From: Nocardioides luteus
GTDB taxonomy: Bacteria; Actinomycetota; Actinomycetes; Propionibacteriales; Nocardioidaceae
NCBI RefSeq assembly: GCF_014648595.1
Contig: NZ_BMRK01000003.1
Coordinates: forward strand, 300,178 to 364,177
Direction: 5' to 3'
DNA: 64,000 nucleotides
Part shown: positions 35,000 through 43,448 of the stretch, in pieces
How the letters are laid out: the number at the start of each line of letters is the position of its first letter
How positions within the stretch are numbered: position 1 is the first letter of the stretch
The notes under the pieces: generated by a model
The model's input: the letters and a program-made list of their open reading frames with translations, nothing else
Databases searched by the model: none
What the model was told of the DNA's origin: nothing
Made by a program: the position numbers and the translations under genes

Positions 35000-35803
35000 A
35001 TGTCCGTCCTCGCCCCGTTGTCCCATGCCCTGGCGGCCGCGCTCGCCGGCGCCCACCACGTCCTCACCTTCGCCGGCTCCGACGCCAGCTGGCTGCTCGC
35101 CATCGCCGCGGTGGTGGTGCTGGTCAGGCTCGTCCTGCTGCCGCTCACGATCCGCGGCGTCCGCCACGCCCACGCGTCGGCGCGGGCACGCCCGCAGCTG
35201 CAGGCGCTCACCAAGAAGTACACCGAGAAGAACGCGAAGAGCAGCCCGACCCAGGCCGACATGATGGCGATGATGGAGGAGCGGCGGAAGATCAACGAGG
35301 AGCACGGCGTACCCCGCTTCGCGATGCTCGCCGCCTTCGCCCAGCTGCCGATCTTCCTCGCGCTCTACCACCTGCTCTTCGACGTCAGCCGCGACACCGC
35401 GGTCGGCGCGATGAACGACTCGCTGGTGTCCTCGCTCGGCGCCGCGACCTTCCTCGGCACCCCGCTCACCGGTCACGGCTACCTCTCCGGCGACACCACC
35501 CACCTGGTGATCACCCTCGGTCTCGCCGCGACCGCCGCGCTGGTCAGCTACGTCACCCAGCGGCTGTGGGTGCTGCCCAACATGGTCCGCACCGGCATGC
35601 CGGACTCGATGCTCCGGATCCAGGAGCTGATGCCGGTCATCTCCGCCGGCGGCATGCTCCTGGCCGGCAGCAGCGTCCCGCTGGCCCTGCTCGTCTACTG
35701 GGTCATCAGCGGGTTGTGGACCGCAGGGCAGGCAGCGGTCATCCACCGCTGGTTCCCCACGCCCGGCTCCCCTGCTGCCGAGAAGCAGCTCCAGACGTCG
35801 TGA
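35000..35803 (+). CDS. YidC/Oxa1/SpoIIIJ-family membrane insertase, likely second copy
   Basis: 267 residues with a YidC/Oxa1 domain: ARPQLQALTKKYTEKNAK cytoplasmic loop, FAMLAAFAQLPIFLALYHLL, then transmembrane segments ending PLALLVYWVISGLWTAGQ. The typical housekeeping YidC is longer and lies near rpmH/rnpA, so this is probably an accessory insertase. GAGGAG-like CAGGAG precedes ATG 35000. It ends at a strong hairpin shared with the convergent fadA6 gene. Confidence 0.9.
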   Translation: MSVLAPLSHALAAALAGAHHVLTFAGSDASWLLAIAAVVVLVRLVLLPLTIRGVRHAHASARARPQLQALTKKYTEKNAKSSPTQADMMAMMEERRKINEEHGVPRFAMLAAFAQLPIFLALYHLLFDVSRDTAVGAMNDSLVSSLGAATFLGTPLTGHGYLSGDTTHLVITLGLAATAALVSYVTQRLWVLPNMVRTGMPDSMLRIQELMPVISAGGMLLAGSSVPLALLVYWVISGLWTAGQAAVIHRWFPTPGSPAAEKQLQTS

Positions 35804-35842
35804 ACCTCAGCGTGGCCCAGGGATCACGCTGAGGTTCACGAC
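35797..35842. terminator. 18-bp perfect hairpin between convergent yidC and fadA6
   Basis: Arms GTCGTGAACCTCAGCGTG (35797-35814) and its exact complement (35825-35842) with a 10-nt loop. The left arm covers the yidC stop codon. It can terminate on both strands; no T tract is present. Confidence 0.7.
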
Positions 35843-35849
35843 CTCGAGG

Positions 35850-36998
35850 TCAGAGCCGCTCGATGATGGTGACGTTGGCCTGGCCGCCGCCCTCGCACAT
35901 CGTCTGCAGCGCGTAGCGGCCGCCGGTGCGCTCGAGCTCGTTGAGCAGCGTCGTCATCAGCCGGGCACCGGTGGCGCCGATGGGGTGGCCGAGGGCGATG
36001 CCGCCGCCGTTGACGTTGACCTTCTCGTGCGGGACGTCGAGCTCTTTCATCCACGCCAGCACGACGGATGCGAACGCCTCGTTGCACTCGAACAGGTCGA
36101 TGTCGTCGACGCTCAGCCCGGTCTTGGCCAGAGCGTGCCGCGTCGCCTCGATCGGGCCGGTGAGCATCCAGACGGGGTCGTCGCCGCGCACCGAGATGTG
36201 ATGGATCCGGGCCCTCGGGCTCAGCCCGAAGGTGCGTACGGCCGCGGCGGAGGCGACCAGCAGCGCCGAGGACGCATCGCAGATCTGAGAGGCGACGGCG
36301 GCGGTGATCCGTCCGCCCGGAGCGAGCGGCTCCAGCGCGGCCATCTTCTCCAGCGAGGTCTCCCGCGGGCACTGGTCGGTGTCGAAGTCGCCCACCGGCA
36401 CGATCTCCCGGTCGAACCGCCCCTCGGCGATCGCGGTCTTCGCGCGCTGGTGCGAGGCGAGGGCGTACATCTCCATCTCCTCGCGCGAGATCTCCCACTT
36501 CTCGGCGATCATCTCGGCGGAGCGGAACTGGGAGACCTCCTGGTCGCCGTAGCGCTTCACCCAGCCGGGCGACTCGGCGAACGGCGTGGTGAAGCCGTAC
36601 TGCTGCCCCACGAGCATCGCCGCCGAGATCGGGATCGCGGACATGTTCTGAAGCCCGCCCGCGACGACCAGGTCCTGGGTCCCCGACATGACTCCCTGCG
36701 CCGCGAAGTGCACCGCCTGCTGCGAGGAGCCGCACTGCCGGTCGATGGCCACGCCGGGTACGTGGTCGGGCAGCCCGGCCACCAGCCACGCCGTCCGCGC
36801 GACGTCGCCGGCCTGGCCGCCGATGGTGTCGCAGCACCCCATGATCACGTCGTCGACGGCCCCCGGGTCGATCCCGGTGCGGTCGACGAGCGCGGCCAGC
36901 GAGTGGGCGCCGAGGTCGGCCGGGTGGATCTCGGCCAGCGCACCTCCTCGCTTTCCGACAGGGGTACGGACCGCGTCGACGATGAATGCCTCAGACAA
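35850..36998 (-). CDS. fadA6: FadA6-like thiolase of steroid ring degradation
   Basis: 382 residues. Catalytic Cys is in DRQCGSSQQAVHF (about 90), with NEAFASVVLAW, GGGIALGHPIGATGARL and the C-terminal CEGGG. The sequence is close to M. tuberculosis FadA6 through GGALAEIHPADLG. The start is TTG 36998 preceded by AAGGAG 8 nt upstream, which gives the family N-terminus SEAFIVDAVRTPVGKRGG; the ATG upstream alternatives run through repeat sequence. FadA6 cleaves the oxo-octanedioyl-CoA-type product after IpdAB. Confidence 0.92.
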   Translation of the reverse strand: MSEAFIVDAVRTPVGKRGGALAEIHPADLGAHSLAALVDRTGIDPGAVDDVIMGCCDTIGGQAGDVARTAWLVAGLPDHVPGVAIDRQCGSSQQAVHFAAQGVMSGTQDLVVAGGLQNMSAIPISAAMLVGQQYGFTTPFAESPGWVKRYGDQEVSQFRSAEMIAEKWEISREEMEMYALASHQRAKTAIAEGRFDREIVPVGDFDTDQCPRETSLEKMAALEPLAPGGRITAAVASQICDASSALLVASAAAVRTFGLSPRARIHHISVRGDDPVWMLTGPIEATRHALAKTGLSVDDIDLFECNEAFASVVLAWMKELDVPHEKVNVNGGGIALGHPIGATGARLMTTLLNELERTGGRYALQTMCEGGGQANVTIIERL

Positions 36999-37020
36999 TG
37001 TTTTACTCCTTACCCACGTC

Positions 37021-37142
37021 GGTCGAGCCGACGTCGTGAGGGACGAGCGACGTCGTGTCGAGACCAACACGGTCCCGTCGACGCTCGATCGGACTGTGTT
37101 GGTCGCGACACGCTCGGCCGCAGGCGGCCTCCCGGCTCGACC
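37021..37142. repeat. R1-related 122-bp palindromic element between ipdF and fadA6
   Basis: Outer arms GGTCGAGCCG (37021-37030) and CGGCTCGACC (37133-37142); inner arms CGTGTCGAGACCAACAC and GTGTTGGTCGCGACACG pair with one mismatch. It separates fadA6 from ipdF in an otherwise tight minus-strand operon. Confidence 0.8.
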
Positions 37143-37151
37143 AGCGGGGCC

Positions 37152-37946
37152 CTACGCATGCTGGCTCGAGACCGAGACGACCTCGCCGGTCATGTAGGAC
37201 GAGTAGTCGCTGGCCAGGAAGACCATGACGTTGGCGACCTCCCACGGCTCCGCGGCGCGGCCGAAGGCCTCGCGACCCTTGAGCTCGACGAGCAGCTCGG
37301 GCGAGGTGACCTTCTCCAGGAACGGGTGCATCGCCAGCGACGGCGAGACCGCGTTGACCCGGATCCCGTGCGCGGCGAGGTCGGCAGCGGCCGAGCGGGT
37401 CAGCGCCATCACCCCGGCCTTGGCCGCCGCGTAGTGTGCCTGCCCTTCCTGGGCACGCCAGCCGATCACCGAGGCGTTGTTGACGATGACGCCGCGCTTC
37501 CCGGCGGCCACGAACCGCTGCCCGACCGCCCGGATGCACCGGAACGTGCCGGTCAGGGTGATGTCGAGGACCCGCGACCACTGCTCGTCGGTCATCTCCA
37601 GCACCGACGCCGTCCCGCCGAGCCCGGCGTTGTTGATCATCACGTCGACGCCGCCGAACGGCTCGGCCGCGTCGAGCAGCGCCTGGACCTGGTCCTCCTG
37701 GGTGACGTCGCAGGTCACGCCCGTGATCCGGTCCGCCCCGAACTCCTCCCCGAGAGCGTCGACGGACTCCTTCAGCCGCCGCTCGTGGGTGTCGGAGACG
37801 ACGACCGCCTTGGCGCCCTCCTCGAGCGCCTTCCGCACCACGGCCGCCCCGATCCCCGCACCTGCGGCGGCGGTCACGACGACCACGCGGCCCTCCAGGA
37901 GCGAGTGGCCGGGGACGTACGCAGGGGTGGGCTGTTCGGGCTTCAT
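37152..37946 (-). CDS. ipdF: IpdF-like short-chain dehydrogenase
   Basis: 264 residues. TAAAGAGIG (25-33) replaces the common TGGxxGIG, NNAG lies near 104, and the catalytic Ser and YAAAKAG are present. Homologue Rv3559c oxidises the 5-hydroxy group of 5-OH-HIC-CoA. ATG 37946 overlaps the fadE30 stop by 4 nt, indicating coupling. The C-terminus SVSSQHA is as in the family. Confidence 0.92.
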   Translation of the reverse strand: MKPEQPTPAYVPGHSLLEGRVVVVTAAAGAGIGAAVVRKALEEGAKAVVVSDTHERRLKESVDALGEEFGADRITGVTCDVTQEDQVQALLDAAEPFGGVDVMINNAGLGGTASVLEMTDEQWSRVLDITLTGTFRCIRAVGQRFVAAGKRGVIVNNASVIGWRAQEGQAHYAAAKAGVMALTRSAAADLAAHGIRVNAVSPSLAMHPFLEKVTSPELLVELKGREAFGRAAEPWEVANVMVFLASDYSSYMTGEVVSVSSQHA

Positions 37947-39121
37947 GCACGCGCCTCTCGCGGTAGGCCGAGCACACGCTCGGCGATGATGTTCCGTTGG
38001 ATCTCGTCCGAGCCGCCGTAGATGGTGTCGGCGCGGGAGAAGAGGTAGAGCGACTGCAGCCGGTCGAGGGCGTAGTCGTCGCCGGTGGTCAGTCCGGAGA
38101 GTCCGAGGACGTCCATCGCGAGCTCACCGAGGTCGCGATGCCACCGCGCCCACAGCAGCTTGGAGACGCTCGCCTCGGGACCTGATGACCCCGAGTCGTA
38201 CGCGGAGAGCGTCCGCAGCGCGTGCAGCCGGAGCACCTCCAGCCCGACATGGGCCTGGCTCAGCCGCAGCGAGATGGAGGGGTCGTCGATGACGCCGGAG
38301 GCGCGGGCCGCCTCCTCGACCGTCTCGAGCTCGCGCGCGAAGCCGACCTGCTGGCCGATGGTGGAGACTCCGCGCTCGAAGCCGAGGGTCGCCATCGCGA
38401 CCTTCCAGCCGTCGCCGGGCGCTCCGACGACCAGGTCGGCCGCGGTCTCGGCGCCGTCGAAGAAGACCTCGTTGAACTCCGAGGTGCCGGTGAGCTGCTG
38501 GATCGGCCGCACCTCGACACCGGGCTGGTCCATCGGCACCAGCAGGTAGGAGAGCCCGTGGTGTCGCGATGACCCCGGCTCGGTGCGGCAGACCACGAAG
38601 CACCAGTCGGAGAGGTGGGCGTTGGAGGTCCACACCTTCTGGCCGTCGACGACCCAGCGGTCGCCGTCCAGGCGGGCTCGCGTGCGCACGCCGGCGAGGT
38701 CGGAGCCGGCGCCGGGCTCGGAGTAGCCCTGGCACCACAGCTCCTCGGCCGCGACGATCTTCGGCAGGAAGCGCTCCTGCTGGGCCGGGGTGCCGTGCGC
38801 GATCAGGGTGGGCCCGAGCAGCTCCTCACCGAGGTGGTTCACCCGGGTCGGGGCGTCGGCCCGGGCGTACTCCTCGTGGAAGATCACCTGCTGGAACAGC
38901 GGCAGCCCGCGGCCGCCGTGCTCCTCGGGCCAGCCGAGGCAGGTCCACCCGTGTGAAGCCAGATAGCGGTTCCAGGCCAGCCGACCCTCGTAGGACTCGT
39001 GGTCGCGGCCGTTCCCGCCGGTGCCGCGCAGCTCGGCCCATTCGCCGACCAGGTGGTCGGCGAGCCACTCGCGCACCTCGGCACGGAACGCCTCGTCCTC
39101 GGCGGAGTAGGTCAGGTCCAT
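37943..39121 (-). CDS. fadE30: FadE30-like acyl-CoA dehydrogenase
   Basis: 392 residues. FAD/substrate segments CQGYSEPGAGSDLAGVRTRA and WTSNAHLSDWCFVVCRT, and the C-terminal ADTIYGGSDEIQRNIIAERVLGLPR are complete. In the KstR2 regulon FadE30 dehydrogenates HIP-derived CoA thioesters. ATG 39121 is preferred over a TTG 9 nt upstream. It diverges from an enoyl-CoA hydratase gene over a strong KstR2-like palindrome and heads the fadE30-ipdF-fadA6 operon. Confidence 0.93.
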   Translation of the reverse strand: MDLTYSAEDEAFRAEVREWLADHLVGEWAELRGTGGNGRDHESYEGRLAWNRYLASHGWTCLGWPEEHGGRGLPLFQQVIFHEEYARADAPTRVNHLGEELLGPTLIAHGTPAQQERFLPKIVAAEELWCQGYSEPGAGSDLAGVRTRARLDGDRWVVDGQKVWTSNAHLSDWCFVVCRTEPGSSRHHGLSYLLVPMDQPGVEVRPIQQLTGTSEFNEVFFDGAETAADLVVGAPGDGWKVAMATLGFERGVSTIGQQVGFARELETVEEAARASGVIDDPSISLRLSQAHVGLEVLRLHALRTLSAYDSGSSGPEASVSKLLWARWHRDLGELAMDVLGLSGLTTGDDYALDRLQSLYLFSRADTIYGGSDEIQRNIIAERVLGLPREARA

Positions 39122-39131
39122 GCCGGACAAC

Positions 39132-39158
39132 CTACCAAACCAAGCACTTGTTTGGTAG
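39132..39158. promoter_or_regulatory. KstR2-like operator box, fadE30 / enoyl-CoA hydratase
   Basis: CTACCAAACCAAGCACTTG opens a 27-bp palindrome with nine-base outer arms (CTACCAAAC / GTTTGGTAG) and the CAAGCACTTG centre of the mycobacterial KstR2 motif. This is the best-matching box in the window and lies 10 bp from each start region. Confidence 0.85.
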
Positions 39159-39168
39159 CGTCTACGGC

Positions 39169-40014
39169 ATGACCGCCACTCCTTCCGAGACCAGCGTCGT
39201 GACGTACGAGACCCATGGCCCCGTCGCGGTGGTGCGACTGAACCGCCCCGAATACCGCAACGCCCAGAACTCGAAGGTGACCTACGCGCTCGACGAGGCG
39301 TTCACGCGGGCCACCAACGACGACGAGATCAAGGTGATCGTCCTGGGGGGCAACGGCAAGCACTTCTGCGCCGGCCACGACATCGGCACCCCCGGCCGCG
39401 ACATCGACGAGAGCTTCGAGCGCAAGGCCGTGATGTGGTGGGACCACGTCGGCAAGGAGGGCGTCGACTCCCGTTTCGCGCGCGAGTCGGAGGTCTACCT
39501 CGGGATGTGCCGGCGCTGGCGGGAGCTGCCGAAGCCGACCATCGCGATGGTGCAGGGCGCCTGCATCGCGGGCGGGCTGATGCTGGCCTGGTCCTGCGAC
39601 TTCATCGTCGCCTCCGACGACGCGTTCTTCTCCGACCCGGTGGTGAAGATGGGCATCCCCGGGGTCGAGTACTTCGCCCACCCGTGGGTCACCAACCCCC
39701 GCGCGGCCAAGGAGATGCTCTTCACCGGCGGCCGGTTCTCCGCTTCCCAGGCGGAGAAGTGGGGCATGGTCAACCACGTCGTACCCCGCGACGACCTCGA
39801 GTCCGAGACGCTGGCCCTCGCGGAACGGATCTCCGAGATGCCGCGTCTGGGTCTGGCGCTGACCAAGAAGGCCGTCAACCAGGCCGAGGATCTGATGGGC
39901 ATGCGCGCCGGGATGGACTCGGTCTTCGGGCTCCATCACGCCGCCCACGCGCACAACGCCGAGGTCGGCAAGGACTCGCTCGCGGGGCTGGATGCGAGGT
40001 CGATGAAGAAGTGA
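39169..40014 (+). CDS. enoyl-CoA hydratase (steroid HIP pathway, EchA13/19-like)
   Basis: 281 residues, crotonase fold: RLNRPEYRNAQNSKV, HFCAGHDIG and MVQGACIAGGLMLAWSCD form the oxyanion region; FFSDPVVKMGIPGVEYFAHP follows. The KstR2 box upstream places it in the steroid regulon, most likely as hydratase for side-chain or ring beta-oxidation. It differs clearly from EchA20. No Shine-Dalgarno is visible; TAGCGT lies 12 nt before the ATG. Confidence 0.88.
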   Translation: MTATPSETSVVTYETHGPVAVVRLNRPEYRNAQNSKVTYALDEAFTRATNDDEIKVIVLGGNGKHFCAGHDIGTPGRDIDESFERKAVMWWDHVGKEGVDSRFARESEVYLGMCRRWRELPKPTIAMVQGACIAGGLMLAWSCDFIVASDDAFFSDPVVKMGIPGVEYFAHPWVTNPRAAKEMLFTGGRFSASQAEKWGMVNHVVPRDDLESETLALAERISEMPRLGLALTKKAVNQAEDLMGMRAGMDSVFGLHHAAHAHNAEVGKDSLAGLDARSMKK

Positions 40015-40045
40015 GGTTCGAGCGCGGTGCACCCGTCCGGCGAGC

Positions 40046-40116
40046 TGTAACACGCTGTTCGTCGGACTATTCGCCCTATCTGAACGACCGGATAGTCCCA
40101 CGAACGACGTGTTACA
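40046..40116. repeat. R3 repeat copy b, 71 bp
   Basis: TGTAACACGCTGTTCGTCGG opens the left arm and the complement-like right arm ends in GTGTTACA. It differs from copies a and d at a few positions, mostly in the left arm. It lies between the enoyl-CoA hydratase and fadE31. Confidence 0.9.
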
Positions 40117-40132
40117 CGGACCGAGGAGCGCG

Positions 40133-41278
40133 ATGAGCACGCTGGAGTTCACGCAGGCCGAGGAGGCCTTCCGGCTCGAGGCGCGGGAGTGGCTGGCCGC
40201 CAACAACCCCGGCCGGCTGCCGTCGATGGACACCGCCGAGGGAGCCGCGGCCCACCGCGAGTGGGAGCGCACCCTCGCCTCCGGGCGCTGGTCGGTCGTC
40301 ACCTGGCCGGAGGCGTACGGCGGCCGCGACGCGTCGCTGACCGAGTGGGTGATCTTCGAGGAGGAGTACTACCTCGCCGATGCCCCGACGCGGATCAGCC
40401 AGAACGGCATCTCGCTGCTCGCGCCGATCATCTTCGGCCACGGCACCGAGTCGCAGAAGGAGCGCTACCTGCGCGACATGACCGACGGGTCGTTGGTCTG
40501 GGCGCAGGCGTGGTCGGAGCCGGAGGCCGGGTCCGACCTGGCCTCGCTACGTGCCACGGCGACACAGGTCGAGGGCGGCTGGCGGCTCAACGGGCAGAAG
40601 ACCTGGAGCAGCCGAGCGCCGTTCGCCGACCGAGGCTTCGGACTCTTCCGCTCGGACCCGTCCGCGGAGCGGCATCGCGGACTGACGTACTTCCTCTTCG
40701 ACCTCCGTGCCGAGGGCGTCTCGGTGCGGCCGATCGACCAGCTCGACGGTACGCCGGGGTTCGCGGAGATCTTTTTCGACGACGTCTTCGTGGCTGATGA
40801 GGACGTGCTCGGCGCGGTCGGTGACGGCTGGAAGGTCGCCATGTCGACCGCCGGAAACGAGCGTGGGCTGTCGCTTCGGTCGCCCGGGCGGTTCTGCGCG
40901 GCGGCCGTCCGGCTGGTGGGGCTCTACCGCGAACGCGGCCTGGCCGATCCCGGCCTCCGGGGCGCCGGCGACGAGGTCGTCGACGCCTGGATCGGCGCCG
41001 AGGCGTACCGCCTCTACACCTGGGCCACCGTCACCCACGTCGAGGCCGGTGGCTCGGTCGGTGCGGAGGGTTCGATCAACAAGCTGTGGTGGTCCGACCT
41101 CGACCTCTCGCTCCACGAGACCGCGCTCTCGCTCCTCGGCGGTGAGGCGGAGCTCGCCGGCCCGTGGCTCGACGACTACCTCTTCTCCCTGTCCGGCCCG
41201 ATCTACGCCGGCACCAACCAGATCCAGCGCAACATCGTCGCCGAGCGCGTGCTCGGCCTGCCGAGGGGTGGCCGATGA
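40133..41278 (+). CDS. fadE31: FadE31-like acyl-CoA dehydrogenase
   Basis: 381 residues. AQAWSEPEAGSDLASLRATA and FSLSGPIYAGTNQIQRNIVAERVLGLPR mark a complete dehydrogenase subunit, including the FAD and C-terminal arm. Mycobacterial FadE31 forms a heteromer with FadE32/33 and acts late in the pathway. GAGGAG precedes ATG 40133. Its TGA overlaps the next start (ATGA). Confidence 0.88.
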   Translation: MSTLEFTQAEEAFRLEAREWLAANNPGRLPSMDTAEGAAAHREWERTLASGRWSVVTWPEAYGGRDASLTEWVIFEEEYYLADAPTRISQNGISLLAPIIFGHGTESQKERYLRDMTDGSLVWAQAWSEPEAGSDLASLRATATQVEGGWRLNGQKTWSSRAPFADRGFGLFRSDPSAERHRGLTYFLFDLRAEGVSVRPIDQLDGTPGFAEIFFDDVFVADEDVLGAVGDGWKVAMSTAGNERGLSLRSPGRFCAAAVRLVGLYRERGLADPGLRGAGDEVVDAWIGAEAYRLYTWATVTHVEAGGSVGAEGSINKLWWSDLDLSLHETALSLLGGEAELAGPWLDDYLFSLSGPIYAGTNQIQRNIVAERVLGLPRGGR

Positions 41279-42357
41279 GGTTCGGACGTACGCCGGAGCA
41301 GCACGCCTTCTCCGAAGCACTCGACGACCTGCTCGGTGCCGCCGACGTCCCGTCGGCCGCGCGCGCCTGGGCCGGCGACGACCGCTCCGCCGGTCTGAAG
41401 ATCTGGCAACGGCTCGCCGAACTGAGCGTCACCGGGCTGCTCGTGCCGGAGTCGGACGGTGGCGTCGGGGCGGACCCCGTCGACCTCACCGTCGCCTTCG
41501 AGCGGCTCGGCTACCACGGCGTCCCCGGTCCGTGGATCGAGTCGGTCGCCGTCGCGCCTCGTCTTCTCGGCGGCACTCCCGAAGCGGGCGTCCTGTCTCG
41601 GGTGGCGTCCGGCGAGGCGCTGGTCTCGGTCGCCTCGGGCGGTCGAGCGCTCGATGCGGACGTCGTGGAGCAGACGTACGCGCTGGAGAGCCGTGTCGGT
41701 CTCGACACGCCTCCGCCGCCCCCGTTGGTTGAGCCCGGCGAGCGCCAGCGAGCCGGTGTCGAAACCAACACAGTCGCCTCCGCGACCCTCTCCCGCGCCA
41801 CCGTCGGCAGCGAGCAGAAGTCGGTCGACCCGTCCCGACGCCTCTTCGACGTGACCGCGGGCGACGAGGTCGTCACCCTCGACCCCCGGCCCGCTCTCGA
41901 GCTCGGCACCCTCGCCTGCGCCGCGATGCTCCACGGCGCCGGGCTGCGGCTCCTCGACGACTCGGTCGCCTACGTGAAGCAGCGGACGCAGTTCGGCCGC
42001 CCGATCGGCGAGTTCCAGGCGGTCAAGCACCTGCTCGCCGACGTACGCGTCGCCCTCGACTTCGCCGCCCCGCTGATTCACAACGCCGCGCTCGAGCTCG
42101 ACGCCGAGGTGCCGACCGCGGCCCGCGCGGTCTCGGCCGCGAAGGTGGCCGCCGGGGACGCTGCGTACCTCGCCTCGCGCACCGCGCTCCAGGTCCACGG
42201 CGCGATCGGCTACACCCGCGAGTTCGACCTGAGCCTGTGGATCCTGAGGGTGCGGGCGCTGGTCGGCGCGTGGGGCACACCCGCCGAGCATCGCGCCCGG
42301 ATCCTCGAGTCCCTGGTGGTCGAGCCTGTCGAGACCCCCTCGCGAGGAGAGATATGA
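41275..42357 (+). CDS. fadE32: FadE32-like acyl-CoA dehydrogenase subunit, carrying R1 inserts
   Basis: 360 residues. The N-terminal and C-terminal domains are recognisable (VAYVKQRTQFGRPIGEFQAVKHLLADV, LQVHGAIGYTREFDLSLWILR). The middle carries about 17 residues (PPPPLVEPGERQRAGVET) encoded by an R1-type repeat, and the C-terminus VVEPVETPSR comes from a second R1 copy, making it longer than the roughly 320 residues I recall for the mycobacterial protein. It overlaps neighbours by 4 nt on both sides. A fadE32 mutant of M. smegmatis accumulates MOODA, so this subunit likely acts on that thioester. Confidence 0.87.
   Translation: MRFGRTPEQHAFSEALDDLLGAADVPSAARAWAGDDRSAGLKIWQRLAELSVTGLLVPESDGGVGADPVDLTVAFERLGYHGVPGPWIESVAVAPRLLGGTPEAGVLSRVASGEALVSVASGGRALDADVVEQTYALESRVGLDTPPPPPLVEPGERQRAGVETNTVASATLSRATVGSEQKSVDPSRRLFDVTAGDEVVTLDPRPALELGTLACAAMLHGAGLRLLDDSVAYVKQRTQFGRPIGEFQAVKHLLADVRVALDFAAPLIHNAALELDAEVPTAARAVSAAKVAAGDAAYLASRTALQVHGAIGYTREFDLSLWILRVRALVGAWGTPAEHRARILESLVVEPVETPSRGEI
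41721..41771. repeat. R1-type insertion inside fadE32
   Basis: CCCGTTGGTTGAGCCCGGCG at the left and GTGTCGAAACCAACAC at the right form the same kind of palindrome (GTTGGTT / AACCAAC) as other R1 elements. It stays in frame and replaces a loop before the dehydrogenase alpha domain. Confidence 0.8.
42318..42336. repeat. R1 copy at the 3' end of fadE32
   Basis: GGTCGAGCCTGTCGAGACC is the inverted R1 core with palindromic ends (GGTC / GACC). It encodes VEPVET just before the stop. Confidence 0.75.
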
Positions 42358-43448
42358 GGTTCGCACTCACCGAGGAACAGTCCGACCTCGTCGCGACCGT
42401 ACACACGCTGATCGCCAAGCGCGCCGCCTCGACGGACCTCCGTGCCGCGATCGACTCCGACCGCGGCTACGACCAAGAGCTCTGGCGAACACTGACCGAG
42501 CAGATCGGCGTGACCGCGCTCGCGATCCCCGAGACGTACGGCGGCGTCGGCTGCTCCTACATCGAGGCCCACCTCGTCCTGGAGGAGCTCGGCGCCACGT
42601 TGACGCCCTCCCCGTTGGTCGGGACGGTGCTGGCCAGCGAGGTAGTCCAGGGAGTTCTGGCCGGAATACCGGCGAGTAACGGGCCAGAACTCCCTGGACT
42701 ACCCGAACCTGCCGCTCGACTTCTCGCCGAGATCGCCGACGGAACCCGGCTCGCCACCGTCGCGCCCACCGCACCAGCAGCCGGCAGCATGTCCGTGTCC
42801 GGCGACCGGTTGACGGGTAGCGTCTCGACCGTCCTGGACGCTCCGACGGCGGACACGATCCTCGTCGTCGTCGATGATCAGCTCTTCGCGGTCGACCGGA
42901 CGGCGCCCGGATGCGAGATCATCGAGACTCCGGCGCTCGACCCGACCCTCCGGCTCGGCACCGTTCAGCTCACGGACGCTCCCGCCGCCCTCCTCGGAAC
43001 GGTCGACCCGGCGTACGTCACCACCGTCGGCGCGACCATGATGACCGCGCTGCAGGCCGGCGCGGCGCGGGTGGCGTTGGAGCGTACGGTCGCCTACCTC
43101 AAGGAGCGCCACCAGTTCGGGCGCCCGCTGGGCTCGTTCCAGGCGCTCAAGCACCGCTGCGCCGACCTGCTCGTCCAGGTGGAGACCGCGAAGACGATGA
43201 GCTGGGCGGCGGCGTGGGAGCTGTCCCAGCCGGAGCCCGACGTACGTCTCGTCCGGGCTGCCAAGACCTGGTGCTCCGACGCGTTCTCCCAGGTCGCGGC
43301 CGAGATGATCCAGCTGCACGGAGGAGTCGCGATCACCTGGGAGCACGACGCCCACCTCTACTTCAAGCGCGCTCACGCGACCGCCCAGCTCTTCGCGACG
43401 CCGGCGGTCGAACCTGTCGAGACCCAGCAGAAGGAAACGAATGGATAA
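42354..43448 (+). CDS. fadE33: FadE33-like acyl-CoA dehydrogenase subunit, carrying an R2 insert
   Basis: 364 residues. RTVAYLKERHQFGRPLGSFQALKHRCADL, MIQLHGGVAITWEHDAHLYFKRA mark the family. An R2 palindrome adds about 20 residues (VVQGVLAGIPASNGPELPGLP) after residue 96 and an R1 copy adds VEPVET near the end. Its 3' end overlaps ipdA by 8 nt. It is the likely partner of FadE31 in a heteromeric dehydrogenase. Confidence 0.87.
   Translation: MRFALTEEQSDLVATVHTLIAKRAASTDLRAAIDSDRGYDQELWRTLTEQIGVTALAIPETYGGVGCSYIEAHLVLEELGATLTPSPLVGTVLASEVVQGVLAGIPASNGPELPGLPEPAARLLAEIADGTRLATVAPTAPAAGSMSVSGDRLTGSVSTVLDAPTADTILVVVDDQLFAVDRTAPGCEIIETPALDPTLRLGTVQLTDAPAALLGTVDPAYVTTVGATMMTALQAGAARVALERTVAYLKERHQFGRPLGSFQALKHRCADLLVQVETAKTMSWAAAWELSQPEPDVRLVRAAKTWCSDAFSQVAAEMIQLHGGVAITWEHDAHLYFKRAHATAQLFATPAVEPVETQQKETNG
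42641..42703. repeat. R2 palindromic insertion inside fadE33
   Basis: GGTAGTCCAGGGAGTTCTGG and the complementary right arm (ending CTGGACTACC) span 63 bp with GAGTAACGGGCC in the centre, as in the intergenic copy at 19166-19232. Inside the gene the element is exactly 21 codons and contains no stop. Confidence 0.88.
43406..43424. repeat. R1 copy at the 3' end of fadE33
   Basis: GGTCGAACCTGTCGAGACC differs by one base from 42318-42336 and again encodes VEPVET near the protein end. Confidence 0.75.
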
